NCBI GenBank assembly: GCA_002411365.1
Contig: DHSD01000010.1
Span: 22,988 to 41,142 of the forward strand
Reading direction: 5' to 3'
Length of the DNA: 18,155 nt
Origin: Ruminococcaceae bacterium UBA5295
GTDB taxonomy: Bacteria > Bacillota > Clostridia > Oscillospirales > Acutalibacteraceae
The translations under genes and the position numbers were made by a program. Every line of letters begins with the position of its first letter. Within the stretch, counting starts at the first letter, position 1. Under the pieces are notes generated by a model. It was not told where the DNA came from. It saw nothing but the letters and a program-made list of their open reading frames with translations, and did not search any database. Positions 7,990 through 15,826 of the stretch are shown here, one piece after another.

Positions 7990-8318
7990 AACCGCTCTAA
8001 ACTGCCTAAAATACCGTCAAAGCATTTAACGCGAGCTGCAAAAGTTATACCTGCCAGTTATTTTGCACATATATGCTTCCTATAAAAGTCTTTCCTGTTT
8101 TTTCAGCCGGATTCCGGTAATTTTTTCTATCTCCTGCAATGGATATAAGTAGCTGGCCAGCCGGCTTTATTGCGGCAGTGCATTATTGTTTTCAGCAAGC
8201 CGAAAAAACCTGCATCAGCATTACACAGCCAAAGCGTGGGTGTGGCTTCCCCGCCGGCAAATAAATGATAAAATTTTAACCAAGTGGCTGAAAGCGCCTA
8301 AATTGCCTGCCTTACGGC
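7990..8318. other. Gene-free stretch upstream of pgk
   Basis: About 330 bases without a plausible gene. Small inverted repeats are present: CCGG-ATT-CCGG near 8107-8117 followed by a T-rich stretch, AGCCGGCT near 8159, and AGCCA (8227-8231) with TGGCT (8243-8247). None is a convincing terminator or a riboswitch class I know. It may contain the promoter of the - strand small gene or a small RNA; neither can be shown from the sequence alone. Confidence 0.3.
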
Positions 8319-8347
8319 TTGAAAAAGGAGAAAAACAGTTGTATAAT
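8319..8347 (+). promoter_or_regulatory. Sigma-A-type promoter of the glycolytic genes
   Basis: TTGAAA (8319-8324) and a perfect TATAAT (8342-8347) are 17 bases apart, which is optimal spacing. The start of transcription would fall near 8354, leaving a leader of about 50 bases before pgk. No operator-like palindrome is obvious around it. Confidence 0.88.
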
Positions 8348-8405
8348 TCTTGTTAGATTGTTAGAAAGTAAACAAGCAAAAATCACATAAAAAGGGAGCG
8401 CTTTT

Positions 8406-9599
8406 ATGAATTATCTTAACAAAAAAACCGTGGAAGATATTGATGTCGCTGGGAAAAGAGTCCTCGTCCGCTGTGATTTTAACGTTCCGCTTGACGACAA
8501 AGGCAACATTACAGACCCTAAGCGCATCAATGCAGCTATGAAAACTATCAGCTACCTCATCGACCACAAGGCAAAAGTTATCCTCTGCTCGCATCTCGGC
8601 CGTCCAAAGGGCCAGGTAAACATGAAGTATTCACTTGCGCCTGTAGCCGCTTACCTAAGCAAGGCGCTCGGCCGTGAAGTGAAGCTTGCAAAGGATGTCA
8701 CCGGCGAAAGCGCAAAGAGCATTGCCTCTTCGCTTAAAGAAGGAGACGTCGAACTGCTCGAAAACGTCCGCTTTGACAAGCGCGAGGAACAGAACGACCC
8801 CGGTTTCGCAAAAGAGCTCGCTTCACTTGCCGACATATACGTCAATGATGCGTTCGGCACGGCACACCGCGCACATGCATCTACGGCAGGTGTTGCAAAG
8901 TACCTTCCGGCTGTATGCGGCTTTCTGATTCAGAAGGAAATAACCATCATGGGCAAGGCCCTGTCAAACCCGAAACGCCCGTTTATTGCAATTCTGGGCG
9001 GTGCGAAGGTCTCTGACAAAATCGGAGTTATCAAAAACCTTCTCGACAAAGTCGATACGCTGATTATCGGCGGCGGCATGGCCTACACTTTCCTTAAAGC
9101 CCTCGGCAACCCGATAGGCACCTCCATCTGCGAAAACGACAAGGTTGACCTCGCAAAGGAAATACTTGGAAAAGCAAAAGAGAAGAACGTCTCACTGCTC
9201 CTCCCTGTTGACAATATCATCGGTCGCGAATACAAAGCCGACACCGTCAATATGCGCATTTATTCCGACAGTATCCCTGACGGATGGATGGGGCTCGACA
9301 TCGGCGACAAAACGCAGGAGCTTTTCGCAAAGACAATTGTCGGTGCAGGAACAGTTGTGTGGAACGGCCCAATGGGTGTAAGTGAATGGGAACATTTCGC
9401 AACCGGCACAACGGCAGTTGCACAGGCTGTTGCAGACAGCGGCGCGATTTCGATTATCGGCGGCGGCGATTCCGCAGCAGCGATTGAAAAACTCGGCTTT
9501 GCAGACAAGATGACACATATCTCCACAGGCGGCGGTGCTTCCCTTGAATTTCTCGAAGGCAAAGAGCTGCCAGGCATTGCATGCCTTAATGACAAATAA
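8406..9599 (+). CDS. pgk: Phosphoglycerate kinase
   Basis: This cytosolic glycolytic enzyme moves a phosphate from 1,3-bisphosphoglycerate to ADP, giving ATP and 3-phosphoglycerate. The length of 397 residues is normal for bacteria. Substrate-side motifs are RCDFNVP at 22-28, HLGRPKG at 63-69, ENVRF at 119-123 and GTAHRAHAS at 151-159. Nucleotide-side motifs are GGAKVSDKIGV at 198-208, VVWNGPMGV at 317-325, GGGDSAAA at 352-359 and STGGGASLEFLEGK at 373-386. All expected blocks are intact. The start ATG 8406 is seven bases after AAAGGGAG. It is the first gene of the cluster, followed by tpiA after 63 bases. Confidence 0.98.
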   Translation: MNYLNKKTVEDIDVAGKRVLVRCDFNVPLDDKGNITDPKRINAAMKTISYLIDHKAKVILCSHLGRPKGQVNMKYSLAPVAAYLSKALGREVKLAKDVTGESAKSIASSLKEGDVELLENVRFDKREEQNDPGFAKELASLADIYVNDAFGTAHRAHASTAGVAKYLPAVCGFLIQKEITIMGKALSNPKRPFIAILGGAKVSDKIGVIKNLLDKVDTLIIGGGMAYTFLKALGNPIGTSICENDKVDLAKEILGKAKEKNVSLLLPVDNIIGREYKADTVNMRIYSDSIPDGWMGLDIGDKTQELFAKTIVGAGTVVWNGPMGVSEWEHFATGTTAVAQAVADSGAISIIGGGDSAAAIEKLGFADKMTHISTGGGASLEFLEGKELPGIACLNDK

Positions 9600-9611
9600 A
9601 CAGTTAACATT

Positions 9612-9640
9612 ACGGGGCGGATCTTTCGTCCCTGTTTTAA
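9612..9640 (+). terminator. Possible weak terminator or attenuator between pgk and tpiA
   Basis: The stretch 9612-9634 can fold as a stem of about ten pairs with one bulged T and G-T wobbles. The arms start ACGGGG and end CCCTGT, and the segment is followed by TTTAAATTT. The stem is imperfect and the T run is interrupted, so partial read-through is expected. It may lower tpiA and gpmI expression relative to pgk. Confidence 0.4.
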
Positions 9641-9662
9641 ATTTAGAAAGGGTTTGAGAATC

Positions 9663-10430
9663 TTGAATAAACAGCTTAGAAAAGCAGTTATTGCAGGAAA
9701 CTGGAAGATGAATAAAACCCCGGCAGAAGCAAAAGTCTTGATTGAAGGCATAAAGCCGCTCGTTAAAGGCGCAAAGTGCGGCGTTGTTGTCTGCGTCCCT
9801 TATGTTGACCTTCCTACTGTGCTTGAGGCCGCGAAGGGAACAAACATCGGCGTTGGCGCAGAAAACTGCCACTGGGAAAGCTCAGGCGCCTTTACAGGCG
9901 AGATTTCCGCTCCCATGCTTACTTCCATGGGCGTGCAGTACGTAATTATCGGCCACAGCGAGCGCAGAACTTATTTCGGAGAAACAGACAAGACGGTAAA
10001 CAAGCGCATACGCGCAGCACTCAATGCCGGCCTTAATGTAATTCTCTGCGTCGGCGAATCTCTGGAGCAGCGCGAGCAGGGCATTACAAAAGAGCTCGTA
10101 GCCATGCAAACAAAAATTGCCCTCGGCGGCGTGACAAAAGAAGAAATGAAAAAAATAATCATCGCTTATGAGCCTATATGGGCAATAGGCACAGGCAAAA
10201 CCGCTACTGCCCAGCAGGCAAATGAGGTCTGCGCAGCTATACGCTCAACAGTTGCCGGCCTTTACGGAAAAGGCACTGCAGATGCGCTTACAGTGCAGTA
10301 CGGCGGTTCCATGAACCCGAAGAACGCCGCTGAGCTTCTCGCACAGCCTGATGTCGACGGCGGCCTTATTGGCGGAGCTTCCCTGCGCCCTGCGGACTTT
10401 GCGGCTATCGTAAAAGCTGCAAGTGTCTGA
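9663..10430 (+). CDS. tpiA: Triosephosphate isomerase
   Basis: This cytosolic enzyme interconverts dihydroxyacetone phosphate and glyceraldehyde 3-phosphate. The 255 residues carry the whole active site: N13 and K15 in AGNWKMNKT, H98 in IGHSERR, E170 in AYEPIWAIGTGKTAT, and the phosphate-binding YGGSM at 213-217. HWESSGAFTGE at 70-80 is also typical. Two in-frame TTG starts exist. I prefer TTG 9663, ten bases after AGAAAGGG (9645-9652); TTG 9654 stands only one base from that site and would add MRI. The non-ATG start and the hairpin upstream both suggest modest translation. It lies between pgk and gpmI on the same strand. Confidence 0.97.
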   Translation: MNKQLRKAVIAGNWKMNKTPAEAKVLIEGIKPLVKGAKCGVVVCVPYVDLPTVLEAAKGTNIGVGAENCHWESSGAFTGEISAPMLTSMGVQYVIIGHSERRTYFGETDKTVNKRIRAALNAGLNVILCVGESLEQREQGITKELVAMQTKIALGGVTKEEMKKIIIAYEPIWAIGTGKTATAQQANEVCAAIRSTVAGLYGKGTADALTVQYGGSMNPKNAAELLAQPDVDGGLIGGASLRPADFAAIVKAASV

Positions 10431-10574
10431 CTGCAGTTTTAATTGTACAAGCTTGTTTTTTAAGGGCAGCGCAAAATGTGCGGCCTAAATCATACCCAAA
10501 TATTAAAGGATCCATTCTTCTATAAAGTTTTTCGCAGGGCTTTCTGCAAAAAGTCCCTGAAAGGAGTTCCGCTT

Positions 10575-12086
10575 ATGAAAAAGCCTCTTATATTAATAAT
10601 AATGGATGGTTTCGGAATCGGCACGGATTACGGCAATGCCATAAAAGCGGCAAAGAAGCCAAACCTCGACAGCCTGTTTGCTAAAAACCCTGTTACAAAA
10701 ATCGGCGCTTCCGGCCTTGCCGTCGGTCTGCCCGACGGGCAGATGGGCAATTCCGAAGTCGGCCATACCAATATCGGCGCAGGCCGTGTAGTCTATCAGG
10801 ACCTTACCCGGATAACGAAGTCAACTGAAGACGGCAGCTTTTACAAAAACCCCGCGTTTGTGGATGCAATGGACAAGGCCGCAAAAGGCGGCAAAGCACT
10901 TCACATTCTCGGCTTGCTGTCAGACGGCGGCGTCCACAGCCACAACTCACACCTTTACGCATTGCTGAAGATGGCAAAACAGCACGGGTGCAAAAAGGTT
11001 TATGTGCATGCGTTCCTCGATGGGCGTGACGTGCCGCCGTCTTCCAGCAAAGGTTATGTTGAAGACTGCATAAAGCAGATGAAAGAAATCGGCGTTGGCC
11101 AGATTGCGACCGTAATGGGCCGCTATTATGCCATGGACCGCGACAACCGTTGGGAGCGTGTTGAAAAAGCATACGCTGCGATGGTCTACGGCGAAGGTGT
11201 CCAGGCTTCCGATCCAGTCCAAGCTGTTGAAAACTCATACAAAAACAAAGTTACAGATGAATTTGTCATTCCGGCCGTATGTGCCAAAGGCGCCACGGTG
11301 CAGCCCGGTGATTCCGTAATCTTCTATAATTTCCGTCCGGACCGTGCGCGTGAAATAACCCGCACATTTGTTGACCCTGACTTTAATGGATTCGTACGCA
11401 AGAAGGGCTTCTTCCCGCTTAATTTCGTGTGCATGACCCAGTATGACGCAACAATGCCAAACGTAGACATTGCGTTCCGCCCGGAAAAGCTTAATAACAC
11501 TTTTGGCGAATATATCTCAAACAATGGCCTTACACAGCTGCGCATAGCGGAAACAGAAAAATACGCCCATGTTACCTTCTTCTTTAACGGCGGCGTCGAA
11601 AAGGCTTACCCGGGCGAAGAACGTGCGCTTATCCATTCGCCAAAGGTCGCAACATATGACCTGCAGCCCGAGATGAGCGCTTACCTTGTAACCGACGAGC
11701 TCCTTAAGCGCATTGACAGCGGCAAATATGACGTGATTATTCTTAATTTTGCAAACTGCGACATGGTCGGCCACACAGGCATCTTCGACGCGGCAAAGGC
11801 GGCAGTTGAGACTGTTGACAAGTGCGTCGGCAAAGTTGTGGACGACATACTTAAGCACAACGGCGTCGCCCTCATCACAGCCGACCATGGCAACGCCGAG
11901 CAAATGCTCGCAAAAGATGGCACACCGTTTACCGCACACACCACAAACCTTGTCCCGTTCTGTGTTGTCGGCTATCCATGCAAGCTGCGCGAAGGCGGAA
12001 AGCTTGCAGATATCGCGCCAACAATGCTGAAGATTCTCGGCCTGCACCAGCCTCCTGAAATGACCGGCAAGAGTATTATCGAATAA
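10575..12086 (+). CDS. gpmI: 2,3-bisphosphoglycerate-independent phosphoglycerate mutase
   Basis: This manganese-dependent enzyme of the alkaline phosphatase superfamily converts 3-phosphoglycerate to 2-phosphoglycerate. It has 503 residues, near the family norm of about 510. The metal and nucleophile positions are present: D11 (MDGFG), the nucleophile S60 in GQMGNSEVGHTN, D396 and H400 in NCDMVGH, D437 and H438 in TADHGN, and H455 in AHTTN. Substrate motifs DGRDVPPSS, GRYYAMDRDNRW and NFRPDRARE are intact. ATG 10575 is nine bases after AAAGGAG. The frame is open back to 10476 but that part lacks a binding site. The 144-base gap after tpiA holds a hairpin (10536-10558, AGGGCTTT with AAAGTCCCT, one bulge) just before the ribosome binding site. 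It is the last gene of the cluster. Confidence 0.97.
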   Translation: MKKPLILIIMDGFGIGTDYGNAIKAAKKPNLDSLFAKNPVTKIGASGLAVGLPDGQMGNSEVGHTNIGAGRVVYQDLTRITKSTEDGSFYKNPAFVDAMDKAAKGGKALHILGLLSDGGVHSHNSHLYALLKMAKQHGCKKVYVHAFLDGRDVPPSSSKGYVEDCIKQMKEIGVGQIATVMGRYYAMDRDNRWERVEKAYAAMVYGEGVQASDPVQAVENSYKNKVTDEFVIPAVCAKGATVQPGDSVIFYNFRPDRAREITRTFVDPDFNGFVRKKGFFPLNFVCMTQYDATMPNVDIAFRPEKLNNTFGEYISNNGLTQLRIAETEKYAHVTFFFNGGVEKAYPGEERALIHSPKVATYDLQPEMSAYLVTDELLKRIDSGKYDVIILNFANCDMVGHTGIFDAAKAAVETVDKCVGKVVDDILKHNGVALITADHGNAEQMLAKDGTPFTAHTTNLVPFCVVGYPCKLREGGKLADIAPTMLKILGLHQPPEMTGKSIIE

Positions 12087-12125
12087 CTGAATTTATATTC
12101 GCTCAGTTCACAAATATATCTTCCT

Positions 12126-12165
12126 AAAAGCGGCATATGCCTATGAAAGGCATATGCCGCTTTTT
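12126..12165 (+). terminator. Strong terminator of the glycolytic cluster
   Basis: Perfect 16-bp arms, 12126-12141 and 12149-12164 (core GCGGCATATGCC), flank a 7-base loop and end in five T. The A-rich 5' flank makes it potentially bidirectional, but no gene approaches from the other side. Confidence 0.95.
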
Positions 12166-12200
12166 CTGGCAGCTGCAAAAATAACAAAGCTGTAGCTTTA

Positions 12201-12229
12201 TTGAAAAGGTGTGTAAAAAATGTTAGAAT
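12201..12229 (+). promoter_or_regulatory. Extended -10 promoter of the peptide-binding lipoprotein gene
   Basis: TTGAAA (12201-12206) and TAGAAT (12224-12229) are 17 bases apart. TGT directly before the -10 makes it an extended -10 promoter. It lies about 43 bases upstream of the lipoprotein start and 36 bases past the preceding terminator, so this gene has its own transcript. Confidence 0.8.
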
Positions 12230-12271
12230 AAAAATAGTAAAAAGGGAGAATTTGCTCAGGGGGGAATATAT

Positions 12272-13870
12272 GTGAAAATGAAGCGTGCTGCCGCCTTTGC
12301 CCTTGCAGCAGCTATAATGTTTTCCTTTTCCGCCTGCAAAATCGGCGGAAGCAAAGGTGCCAACAAAACAATAAACTACAGCCTTTCCGCCGAGCCCGCT
12401 ACGCTTGACCCGCAGATTGCTACAGATGAAGCTTCCATAACAGTTGTTCAGGCATTGTTTGAAGGCCTTACGAGGCTTGACGCCAACCTGACCCCCCAGC
12501 CGGGTGTCGCTTCTTCCTGGGAACACAATTCAGGCAGCACACAGTTTACGTTCCATCTGCGCCCAGATGCAAAATGGTCATCTAAAAAGTATGGCCCTGT
12601 TACTGCAGATGATTTTGTTTACGCGTTCCAGCGGGCGCTCGACCCCAAAACAGGTTCTGTCACCTGCACGCAGATGTACTGCATAAAAAATGCAAAGGCT
12701 ATACATGACGGGAAGCTTCCAGTCAGTTCGCTCGGTGTAAAAGCAAGCGATGCAAAAACGCTTGTCGTCGTGCTTGAGTCTTCATGCCCGGATTTTCCAA
12801 AACTTACGGCGCAGTGTGTATACATGCCGTGCAATAAAAAGTTTTTTCAGGAAACGGCCGGCCATTATGGCCTCGAAACGAACCACCTGCTCGGCAATGG
12901 GCCGTTCCGCATAGATGGCGCCTATGGCTGGGAGCACGGAAAATATATTAACCTTGCCCGTTCAAGCACTTACATAGGCAAAGCTGCCCCCAAGCCATCT
13001 GCTGTAGACTTCAGTATTGGCACAGTAAACCAGTCCAATTCAGTTTCTACCCTTAAGAATCAGACAGTTGATGCGGCACCTATAAGCTCTTCTCAGGCTG
13101 ATTCCGCAAAATCCATTGGGTGCACACTCGCTTCAGTGCAGGACACCACATTGATCCTGTGTTTCAACACAAAGTCGTCCGCCTTCAACAGCCAGAATGT
13201 ACGCTGTGCATTTGCTAAGGCAATCAACCGTTCCGCTGTCATGTCACATCTTCCCGGCAACTCGGCAGCAGCTAACAGTATCTTGCTTCCAGATACTATG
13301 GTCGACGGCCGTAAGTACAGCGATATTTCAGGCGGCCCGTTTTATCTAAAAGAAAATGCCAAGGAAGCCTGCAGGCTGTATTCTTCTGCAGGCGGTAATG
13401 TTTCAGCAACGGTGCTTTGCCAGGACGACAGCAGCGTTAAATTGATGCTCAATGAAATGATAACATCATGGAACAGCCGGTTCAGCAATTATTTTAACAT
13501 GAAACCGCTTAGCCTTAACAGCCTTCAAAGCCAGGTAAAATCAGGCAGTTACGACGCAGCTATCATACCAATTAAACCTTCAGACAACAGGCCTGATAAT
13601 TTGCTTTCCATTTTTACAGGAAATTCTTCAAATAACCCATCGCAGTTTAAAGATGCGTATTATGATTCGCTGCTTTCCAACGCACAGTCTAAAAGCGGGA
13701 AAGATGCGGCCGCTTCATACGCTGCCGCCGAAAAGTACTTAAATGATCAGGCGGTAATTTATCCGCTCTGCTATGAAAAAAGCTTTTACGCTGTTGCAAA
13801 AGGCGTAAGCGGCATTATTTTTCGTCCATACGGCGGCGGCCCTGACTTTATAAACGCTATCAAGGGTTGA
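12272..13870 (+). CDS. Extracellular peptide-binding lipoprotein (ABC transporter, family 5 solute-binding protein)
   Basis: This 532-residue lipoprotein of the OppA/DppA type would be anchored on the outer face of the membrane and pass oligopeptides to an ABC importer. The signal peptide is basic then hydrophobic (1-18), ending in a lipobox-like FSAC with C22; Phe at -3 is less usual than Leu. The mature part begins with the family hallmark SAEPATLDPQ, followed by ALFEGLTRL, the FHLRPDAKWS stretch and the TADDFVYAFQRALDP block. Start GTG 12272 is seven bases after AGGGGGG; ATG 12278, two codons later, is an alternative. No permease or ATPase genes lie nearby, so it is an orphan binding protein that must use a transporter encoded elsewhere, or act as a sensor. 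Substrate is unknown. Confidence 0.93.
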   Translation: MKMKRAAAFALAAAIMFSFSACKIGGSKGANKTINYSLSAEPATLDPQIATDEASITVVQALFEGLTRLDANLTPQPGVASSWEHNSGSTQFTFHLRPDAKWSSKKYGPVTADDFVYAFQRALDPKTGSVTCTQMYCIKNAKAIHDGKLPVSSLGVKASDAKTLVVVLESSCPDFPKLTAQCVYMPCNKKFFQETAGHYGLETNHLLGNGPFRIDGAYGWEHGKYINLARSSTYIGKAAPKPSAVDFSIGTVNQSNSVSTLKNQTVDAAPISSSQADSAKSIGCTLASVQDTTLILCFNTKSSAFNSQNVRCAFAKAINRSAVMSHLPGNSAAANSILLPDTMVDGRKYSDISGGPFYLKENAKEACRLYSSAGGNVSATVLCQDDSSVKLMLNEMITSWNSRFSNYFNMKPLSLNSLQSQVKSGSYDAAIIPIKPSDNRPDNLLSIFTGNSSNNPSQFKDAYYDSLLSNAQSKSGKDAAASYAAAEKYLNDQAVIYPLCYEKSFYAVAKGVSGIIFRPYGGGPDFINAIKG

Positions 13871-13896
13871 GATCCTAAATATACTGTGTTACAGCA

Positions 13897-13925
13897 TTGA
13901 TTCTGGTAAATTTCGTTTTTATCAT
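13897..13925 (+). promoter_or_regulatory. Candidate promoter of the symporter gene
   Basis: TTGATT (13897-13902) and TATCAT (13920-13925) are 17 bases apart, each four to five matches from consensus. It lies in the short gap after the lipoprotein gene, which has no clear terminator, so read-through is also possible. Confidence 0.5.
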
Positions 13926-13987
13926 GAATCCCGGTAATTAACAGCAGGCCAATGCAAAATAATTCGCGAAAGCAGGAAATAGTAGCA

Positions 13988-14953
13988 ATGCACTTAATGG
14001 ATTCATTTAATAAATTTGCATCAAAATGGATGCCACTTATTGTAATTGCGGCACTATGCGTAGGTGTTTCATTTTCTAAGCAAATAAACAGGCTTACATT
14101 TCTCGTGCCATATATATTCGCATTTATGACATTTACAGGTACGCTACAGTCAAGCTTCCGGCAATTAGTAGGCGTCGTAAAAAAGCCTATGCCGCTTATC
14201 GCTTCTATTGTAACACTTCATATAATAATGCCGCTGATTGCCCTCGGGGTTGGGACACTGCTCTTCCATGGGAAATCATATTTCATAGTGGGGATAGTGC
14301 TTGAGTTTGTTGTGCCATCAGCTGTAGCGAGTTTAATGTGGAACAGCATTGCAGGCGGCAACCCGTCGCTTATGCTCTCCATAGTCCTTCTTGATACGCT
14401 GGCAGCGCCGTTTGTCATCCCGCTCAGCCTGCGCATCCTCGTTGGAACCAACGTTTCAATCAACGTGGCAGGCATGATGCATGACCTTATCCTTATGATT
14501 GCCGTGCCAGCTGTTGCAACTATGGCCATGAACCAGTTTACAGGCGGCAAGGCTGGCAAGAAACTTGCGCCTGTGCTTGCACCTTACGGAAAAATCGCAC
14601 TCATTCTGATTATCACCATCAATTCCACTCAAATTGCAGGGTTTATACTTCACATGACACCGATGCTTTTCGAAATTGCGGGCACGATACTGGCGCTTGC
14701 AGTTTTAGGTTACCTGCTCGGCTGGCTTCTGGGGTATCTGCTGCATCAGGATACAAGCATCGTTGTGTCGATGACATTGGGCAGTGGAATGCGCAACATC
14801 AGCGCAGGCGCTGTTATTGCCGCAGCATACTTTTCCGCCGAAACCATGTTTCCCGTTATAGTCGGCACACTTTTCCAGCAGCTGCTTGCATCTATCTTTT
14901 CCCGTCTTCTTTCAATGCCGCATGGGAAAAAGAAAACAGCCGCAACAATGTAA
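13988..14953 (+). CDS. Bile acid:sodium symporter (BASS) family transporter
   Basis: This polytopic protein of 321 residues (333 from the alternative ATG 13952) has about nine or ten hydrophobic segments. Two family-like blocks are visible. The first is PSAVASLMWNSIAGGNPSL followed by a helix with LLDTLAAPFVIP. The second is a GSGMRNISAGAVIAAAYF block that resembles the GxRN motif of the second half of BASS proteins. Family members carry organic anions such as bile acids, pantoate or keto acids with sodium; the substrate here cannot be told. ATG 13988 has AGGA ten bases upstream, while ATG 13952 has only AGG at close range; the choice is uncertain. It converges with the metallophosphoesterase gene only 24 bases away. 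An auxin efflux carrier-type protein was considered and fits less well. Confidence 0.8.
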   Translation: MHLMDSFNKFASKWMPLIVIAALCVGVSFSKQINRLTFLVPYIFAFMTFTGTLQSSFRQLVGVVKKPMPLIASIVTLHIIMPLIALGVGTLLFHGKSYFIVGIVLEFVVPSAVASLMWNSIAGGNPSLMLSIVLLDTLAAPFVIPLSLRILVGTNVSINVAGMMHDLILMIAVPAVATMAMNQFTGGKAGKKLAPVLAPYGKIALILIITINSTQIAGFILHMTPMLFEIAGTILALAVLGYLLGWLLGYLLHQDTSIVVSMTLGSGMRNISAGAVIAAAYFSAETMFPVIVGTLFQQLLASIFSRLLSMPHGKKKTAATM

Positions 14954-14977
14954 AATCAGCTGCGTCTGTAAGCGTAT

Positions 14978-15673
14978 TTATATAAGATGGTGCGGCTTTG
15001 AAAAGTCTTCCACTGGAATAATATCATCAAAAACATAATAGTCTTTTCGTGTTATCCGGCGGTCAATATGCCGCGAGCCAAAAAACCATTTCTTGTAGTC
15101 AATCTGTTTCATCAGCCAGCCAAGGTAAGTATCGAGCCTGTTCCGATTTTCTTCCTGCGGTTTCCCGTGTACAGAATAGAGGTTAGGTGGAGGCTCATGC
15201 GTAAAAATATAATCCACCTTATAATCGTAGGCTCGCAGGTTTTCCATGCCCTCGCGCATTTCCAGCTCATTTGGCAGCTCACACGGCCACCATCTTCTTG
15301 CAGTTATCCGCATTTCTTTGTCACTGCTCTCGCCGCCGCCGAAAGTAAAAATCCTTTTATCATCGATTTCATAGACCTGCCCCCGCATCAAATGGTACAG
15401 GTTACCGCAGATATGATGTACTTTTCCCCCATGCCACTCTTCAAGCGGGTATCGGTTGAGAAGGTCAAAATTTTCGTGAGTCCCATCAATAAACAACACC
15501 TTATATTTTCTGCTTCCGATTTTTTTAAGGTTCTTTTCTTCCCTTTTGCCTCCGTCCCAGATAAATCCAAAATCTCCGCAGACAATAAGTACATCATTTT
15601 TCCTAAGCCTGCGCAGTTTCGAATCCTGGAACCGGTCCATTTCACCATGGATGTCTCCGGTTACATAAATCAC
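14978..15673 (-). CDS. Metallophosphoesterase (calcineurin-like) with altered metal-site motifs
   Basis: This 231-residue cytosolic protein has the calcineurin-like fold. Visible motifs are TGDIHG with D7 and H9, CGDFG with D34, DGTHENF with H66, FTHEPP with H159, and FGSRH with H202. Close relatives, as I recall them, read GNHE and GHxH at the third and last motifs. Here the Asn is T65 and the first His is S200. Both positions normally hold ligands of the second metal. The rest of the protein (WDGG, YPLEEWHGGKVH, HLMRGQVYEI, FGGGES) matches the family well. The start is GTG 15673, seven bases after GGGGGA. A longer frame from ATG 15709 lacks a binding site and overlaps that site. Substrate is unknown. 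Confidence 0.85.
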   Translation of the reverse strand: MIYVTGDIHGEMDRFQDSKLRRLRKNDVLIVCGDFGFIWDGGKREEKNLKKIGSRKYKVLFIDGTHENFDLLNRYPLEEWHGGKVHHICGNLYHLMRGQVYEIDDKRIFTFGGGESSDKEMRITARRWWPCELPNELEMREGMENLRAYDYKVDYIFTHEPPPNLYSVHGKPQEENRNRLDTYLGWLMKQIDYKKWFFGSRHIDRRITRKDYYVFDDIIPVEDFSKPHHLI

Positions 15674-15737
15674 TCTGCTTTCCCCCAAATCATACCTGTG
15701 CCACAACATGTTAGAGGATTATTATAAAAAACGCTGC

Positions 15738-15781
15738 TTTATATTCCCATTAAATTCTGCTATACTGATAGAAAGTCAGTA
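15738..15781 (+). promoter_or_regulatory. Promoter of the carboxypeptidase gene with overlapping palindrome
   Basis: TTTATA (15738-15743) and TATACT (15761-15766) are 17 bases apart, with TGC before the -10, so this is an extended -10 promoter. A perfect inverted repeat, TACTGA-N7-TCAGTA (15763-15781), covers the -10 end and the expected start of transcription, where a repressor could bind. A second short hairpin, AGTAG-TTTGG-CTACT (15778-15792), falls in the leader and shares bases with it. Another TATAAT at 15798-15803 lacks a good -35. Confidence 0.6.
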
Positions 15782-15826
15782 GTTTGGCTACTACTTTTAT
15801 AATAGCACATCGGAGGAAAAAATTCC

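Noticed and set aside
9192..9872. 226-codon antisense open frame across pgk and tpiA
   Set aside because: It covers two strongly conserved genes on the other strand and resembles no protein family.
10448..10457. Palindrome ACAAGCTTGT followed by T run after tpiA
   Set aside because: It has no loop and weak AT pairs, so it is unlikely to form a terminator hairpin.
15674..15709. Upstream ATG for the metallophosphoesterase
   Set aside because: The strong GGGGGA site seven bases before GTG 15673 and the family start (IYVTGD) favour the shorter form.
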